DNA of 9,322 bases from JBMZCV01 sp049613665. Its GTDB lineage: Bacteria > Bacteroidota > Bacteroidia > Chitinophagales > UBA2359. A program made the position numbers and the translations under genes. Below, piece by piece: positions 6,973 through 9,322 of the stretch (its first letter is position 1; each line of letters starts with the position of its first letter). Location of the stretch: the NCBI GenBank assembly GCA_049613665.1, contig JBMZCV010000194.1:1-9322 (forward strand), written 5' to 3'. Below the pieces are notes generated by a model. The model was not told the origin of the DNA. It ran no database searches and saw only the letters and a program-made list of their open reading frames with translations.

Positions 6973-7836
6973 ATGGCAGGAAACAGCTCAAATATAAGCA
7001 AACCATCTTACTTTTATTCTATTGTTAGCATCACTTTAGTCCTTTTTATCATTGGACTTTTGGGAATTACGCTGATACAAATACGCTTGTTATCTGCTCA
7101 TTTTAAAGAAAACATTGAAATTACGCTTATTGTTTCCGACAAAGCTGTGCAATCAGATATTGATAAAATGATGGCAGAAATAGGAAGCGAAACTTATGTC
7201 AAAAGCATTGATTTTGTGTCGAAAGAAGAAGCTGCGGAAGCCTTTCAGAAAAAAAATAATGAAAATTTTGAAGACATTTTAGGTTACAATCCTTTGTTTT
7301 CGTCTTTCACTTTACGACTACATGCAACTTATGCAAATGCCGATAGCTTAGATTTTATAACAAGCGAGTTGGATAACAACAAATTTATTACAGAAACTTT
7401 TTATCAAGCCTCTTTAATTGATGTGATTAACGAAAACAGTAATAAAATTGGTCTCATTTTAGGCATTTTGAGCCTTATATTTTTCGTTGTCGCCTTCACA
7501 CTCATCGACAATACCATAAAGCTGGCGATGTATTCCAATCGTTTTCTCATAAAAAGTATGCAGCTTGTCGGTGCGACACGCTCATTTATCACAAAGCCAT
7601 TTACGCAGCAAGCTGTTTACAATGGTATTATTAGCGGCTTATTAGCTTCTGTTTTCCTAGTGATGCTTTTGCTTTTTGCACAACACAACATACCAGAATT
7701 AGCTACTTTGTTCGACATTTTTACGTTCCTAATTCTTTGCATTTGTCTTATTATCACAGGTATTATTATTTCGTGGTGGAGTACAAAATCTTCTGTTACC
7801 AAATATTTGCAAATGCACTTAGATGAGTTATATTAA
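6973..7836 (+). CDS. ftsX: Cell division protein FtsX (ABC-transporter-like permease)
   Basis: The protein has 287 residues, usual for FtsX. TM1 (~14-38) is followed by a periplasmic domain (~40-155), then TM2 (~158-182), a cytoplasmic loop with SNRFLIKSMQLVGATRSFI (188-206), TM3 (~214-236) and TM4 (~247-270). The loop motif and the four-helix layout are those of FtsX. With the ATPase FtsE it forms a complex at the division site that activates periplasmic peptidoglycan hydrolases; ftsE is not in this window, as is common in Bacteroidota. In Flavobacterium johnsoniae, ftsX insertions disturb both division and gliding. The gene heads the ftsX - DUF3098 - uppP set, 123 bp before the next gene, and has its own promoter candidate. 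The ATG at 6973 fits the domain start; the leader just before it is A/T-rich without a clear Shine-Dalgarno. Confidence 0.95.
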   Translation: MAGNSSNISKPSYFYSIVSITLVLFIIGLLGITLIQIRLLSAHFKENIEITLIVSDKAVQSDIDKMMAEIGSETYVKSIDFVSKEEAAEAFQKKNNENFEDILGYNPLFSSFTLRLHATYANADSLDFITSELDNNKFITETFYQASLIDVINENSNKIGLILGILSLIFFVVAFTLIDNTIKLAMYSNRFLIKSMQLVGATRSFITKPFTQQAVYNGIISGLLASVFLVMLLLFAQHNIPELATLFDIFTFLILCICLIITGIIISWWSTKSSVTKYLQMHLDELY

Positions 7837-7959
7837 ACAGTCTAACTAACTGAAAATCAGCTTATTAAAACACCCTATTTAAAGTAAAGCTAAAATTCAT
7901 TTCATTTACTTTTTATACATTTTTTTGATTATTCAATTTCTAAAATAAACCAAAATAAA

Positions 7960-8214
7960 ATGGAAAAATACGAACACCAATTTTTATTCAACAAAAAAAA
8001 CTTTAGCGTTGTACTCATCGGTTTGGCACTCATGGTTGTAGGCTTTTGTGCTATGGTTTACTTTCCACCAGAAGACAAAATGATTTATGACGAAGAAACC
8101 TTATACGGCTTTCGTACAACTGTCCTCGCTCCTATGCTTGTGTTAGCAGGTTTGCTCGTGCAAATTGTCGCTATCTTCTTGCCTACCAAAACAGACGAGG
8201 CGACGGAAATTTAA
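7960..8214 (+). CDS. DUF3098 family small membrane protein
   Basis: This is an 84-residue protein with two predicted membrane helices (~15-34 and ~54-75) joined by a short acidic and aromatic loop (FPPEDKMIYDEETLYG). The N-terminal FLFNKKNF, the VGFCAM stretch in TM1 and FRTTVLAPM before TM2 fit DUF3098, a family found in Bacteroidota between ftsX and uppP. The hairpin layout with both ends probably cytoplasmic is inferred. The function is unknown; the conserved neighbourhood suggests a link with FtsX or with undecaprenyl carrier recycling. It lies 123 bp after ftsX and 151 bp before uppP. No Shine-Dalgarno is seen; the start is preceded by an A-rich stretch (aaaccaaaataaa), typical of this phylum. 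Confidence 0.88.
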   Translation: MEKYEHQFLFNKKNFSVVLIGLALMVVGFCAMVYFPPEDKMIYDEETLYGFRTTVLAPMLVLAGLLVQIVAIFLPTKTDEATEI

Positions 8215-8365
8215 TATAATTTGTTTTTTTCAAAAACGACAACATTCGCTGTTGCTGTGTATTATCATCTGCAACTAAAATACAAGTTTGTCGTCTTTGT
8301 CTTATTTTTTCATTAAAAACTTGTTGGTGATATCATCAACAAGGGCATTAATTCATAATTAGAAT
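8215..8365 (+). promoter_or_regulatory. Leader of uppP with several inverted repeats (possible structured 5' UTR)
   Basis: Apart from the palindrome at 8320-8343 there are two nested pairs: acgacaa (8236-8242) with ttgtcgt (8288-8294), and inside it gttgc (8251-8255) with gcaac (8271-8275). Together they could form a two-part stem followed by a separate hairpin before the uppP ATG. No exact TAnnTTTG promoter is present, so this may be internal to the ftsX transcript. I recognise no known riboswitch family. Confidence 0.35.
8320..8343. promoter_or_regulatory. 24-bp near-perfect palindrome ahead of uppP
   Basis: The sequence equals its reverse complement except for one symmetric pair, which in RNA would be a G-U wobble. 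As RNA it gives a 10-bp stem (cuuguuggug / caucaacaag) with an AUAU loop. It ends 22 bases before the uppP start codon. On the plus strand no T-run follows, so it is not a terminator for the upstream genes. On the minus strand GTTTTT follows, so a terminator for antisense transcripts is possible; a DNA operator is another option. Confidence 0.5.
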
Positions 8366-9154
8366 ATGTCTATTATTGAAGCCATTATTTTGGGTATCGT
8401 GCAAGGCTTAACAGAATTTTTGCCTATCAGCAGCAGCGGACACATCGAGCTTGGAAAAGTCGTTTTGGGTGTCGAAAGTGCCGACGATATTACTTTTACG
8501 CTCTTGGTTCATGCAGCTACCGCTTTGAGTATCTTAGTTGTTTTTTGGAAAGATATTAAAGAATTGTTTTTTAGCATTTTTTCGTTTCAATGGAATGAAA
8601 ATACACAATATATCGCCAAAATCGCTATTTCTATGTTGCCTGCTGCTTTTGTCGGTTTGTTTTTCGAAGACCAACTCAATGCACTTTTCGATGGCGAAAT
8701 CATTTTGGTGGGTTGTTGTTTGATAGCAACAGGTTTTATTCTTTTTCTCACACAGCTAGAACGAAAGCACAGACGAAGTGTCAATTTCAAAGACGCTATC
8801 ATCATTGGTTTGGCTCAAGCAATCGCTATTTTGCCTGGAATTTCACGCTCTGGCAGCACGATTTCTACCGCTTTGGCCTTAGGAATTGAGAAAGAAAAAG
8901 CTACTCGTTTTTCGTTTCTGATGGTTTTAGGATTGATTGCAGGAGCATCTATTTTAAAACTAAAAGATTTGGGCGAAGCTACGCAAGACACTACTTTTTT
9001 GCCTTATTTCGCTGGCTTTATTGCGGCTTTCATTTCTGGCGTTTTGGCTTGCACTTGGATGCTCAATATCGTTAAAAAAGGAAAAATCATTTATTTTTCT
9101 GCCTATTGTTTTCTAATAGGTGCTATCGCTATTGCTTTTGGTTTTATGCAATAG
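8366..9154 (+). CDS. uppP: Undecaprenyl-diphosphate phosphatase UppP (BacA)
   Basis: The 262-residue integral membrane protein removes a phosphate from undecaprenyl pyrophosphate, returning the lipid carrier to peptidoglycan and polysaccharide synthesis; high levels give bacitracin resistance. Both family motifs are present: (E/Q)xxxE as QGLTE (Q13, E17) followed by FLPISSSGH (H26), and PGxSRSxxT as PGISRSGST (157-165, with R161). The length matches the family (about 260-275). Several hydrophobic helices follow, including ~41-60, ~82-100, ~112-129, ~182-196, ~212-232 and ~241-260. Q in place of the first Glu is a normal family variant. It follows the DUF3098 gene by 151 bp with a palindrome between. 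In many Bacteroidota truB comes next, but here no gene starts within the remaining 168 bp. Confidence 0.97.
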   Translation: MSIIEAIILGIVQGLTEFLPISSSGHIELGKVVLGVESADDITFTLLVHAATALSILVVFWKDIKELFFSIFSFQWNENTQYIAKIAISMLPAAFVGLFFEDQLNALFDGEIILVGCCLIATGFILFLTQLERKHRRSVNFKDAIIIGLAQAIAILPGISRSGSTISTALALGIEKEKATRFSFLMVLGLIAGASILKLKDLGEATQDTTFLPYFAGFIAAFISGVLACTWMLNIVKKGKIIYFSAYCFLIGAIAIAFGFMQ

Positions 9155-9322
9155 TTAAAACCTTCTCTATATTGAAAATCTGACAGATGGGGTGTCGAAT
9201 TTCGTAGTGTTTTTTTATAAACGTTCGCCCTATTTTTTTGTAAGAAATGACAAAAAAATAAGTCTTAATATTAAAAAAAATATCAGCAAAAAAAGTGTAC
9301 CAGCATGAGTTTTTAACTCGTG
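9155..9322. other. Non-coding stretch after uppP, ending in a hairpin at the window edge
   Basis: No gene start is supported in these 168 bp. The last 19 bases (9304-9322) can fold as an 8-bp stem with a TTT loop (catgagtt / aactcgtg, one T-G pair), and the edge cuts the sequence exactly where the stem might continue. T-runs occur at 9212-9218 and 9233-9239, but no stable hairpin immediately precedes them, so a terminator for uppP is not convincingly identified. Confidence 0.45.

Noticed and set aside
9178..9218. Intrinsic terminator after uppP (gaca / tgtc, then a T-run)
   Set aside because: The stem has only four pairs, and about 13 bases separate it from the T-run, so it is not a credible terminator.
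1929..9252. Shared 11-mer aagaaatgaca (1929-1939 and 9242-9252) and shared atctgtcaga / tctgacagat near both ends
   Set aside because: Matches of 10-11 bases are expected many times by chance in 9.3 kb of AT-rich DNA, and spacing and order differ, so a common mobile repeat is not supported.

Overview
The window is AT-rich DNA from a member of the Bacteroidota, most likely a Cytophagales-type or flavobacterial relative. Three things suggest this: the gene order ftsX - DUF3098 - uppP, which is characteristic of that phylum; a TTTG / TAnnTTTG promoter ahead of ftsX, the form used by the Bacteroidota housekeeping sigma factor; and the general lack of Shine-Dalgarno sequences before start codons. 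The species cannot be named from the sequence alone.

Left half (1-4258, minus strand): two consecutive genes for membrane-anchored, repeat-built proteins. The upstream one (2150-4258) has an N-terminal membrane anchor, four degenerate OmpA-like modules and a complete C-terminal OmpA/Pal peptidoglycan-binding domain. Two of its modules are encoded by a perfect 384-bp direct duplication. The downstream one (1870 to beyond the left edge) starts with a single membrane segment and continues as a long coiled coil. Its last ~300 visible residues form a nested repeat, order A-B-C-C-A-B-C, with a 510-bp higher-order period. This gene has no stop inside the window, so a start-to-stop ORF search misses it; the small plus-strand ORFs in the region are its shadows.

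Middle (4259-6689): a divergent intergenic region, then an exported glycoside hydrolase family 31 enzyme. It resembles the sulfoquinovosidase YihQ closely in its active-site region, but two residues that YihQ uses around the sulfonate are changed.

Right half (6690-9154, plus strand): ftsX, a small two-helix membrane protein of the DUF3098 family, and uppP (bacA). FtsX controls periplasmic peptidoglycan hydrolases during division, and UppP recycles the undecaprenyl carrier for wall synthesis, so this is a cell-envelope cluster. The 151-bp leader of uppP carries a strong palindrome and further nested inverted repeats. The last 168 bp are non-coding and end in a hairpin cut by the window edge.

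The items most worth following are the paired repeat-expanding envelope genes on the left, the altered substrate pocket of the YihQ-like enzyme, and the structured uppP leader. No tRNA, rRNA, CRISPR array, transposase or phage gene was seen.
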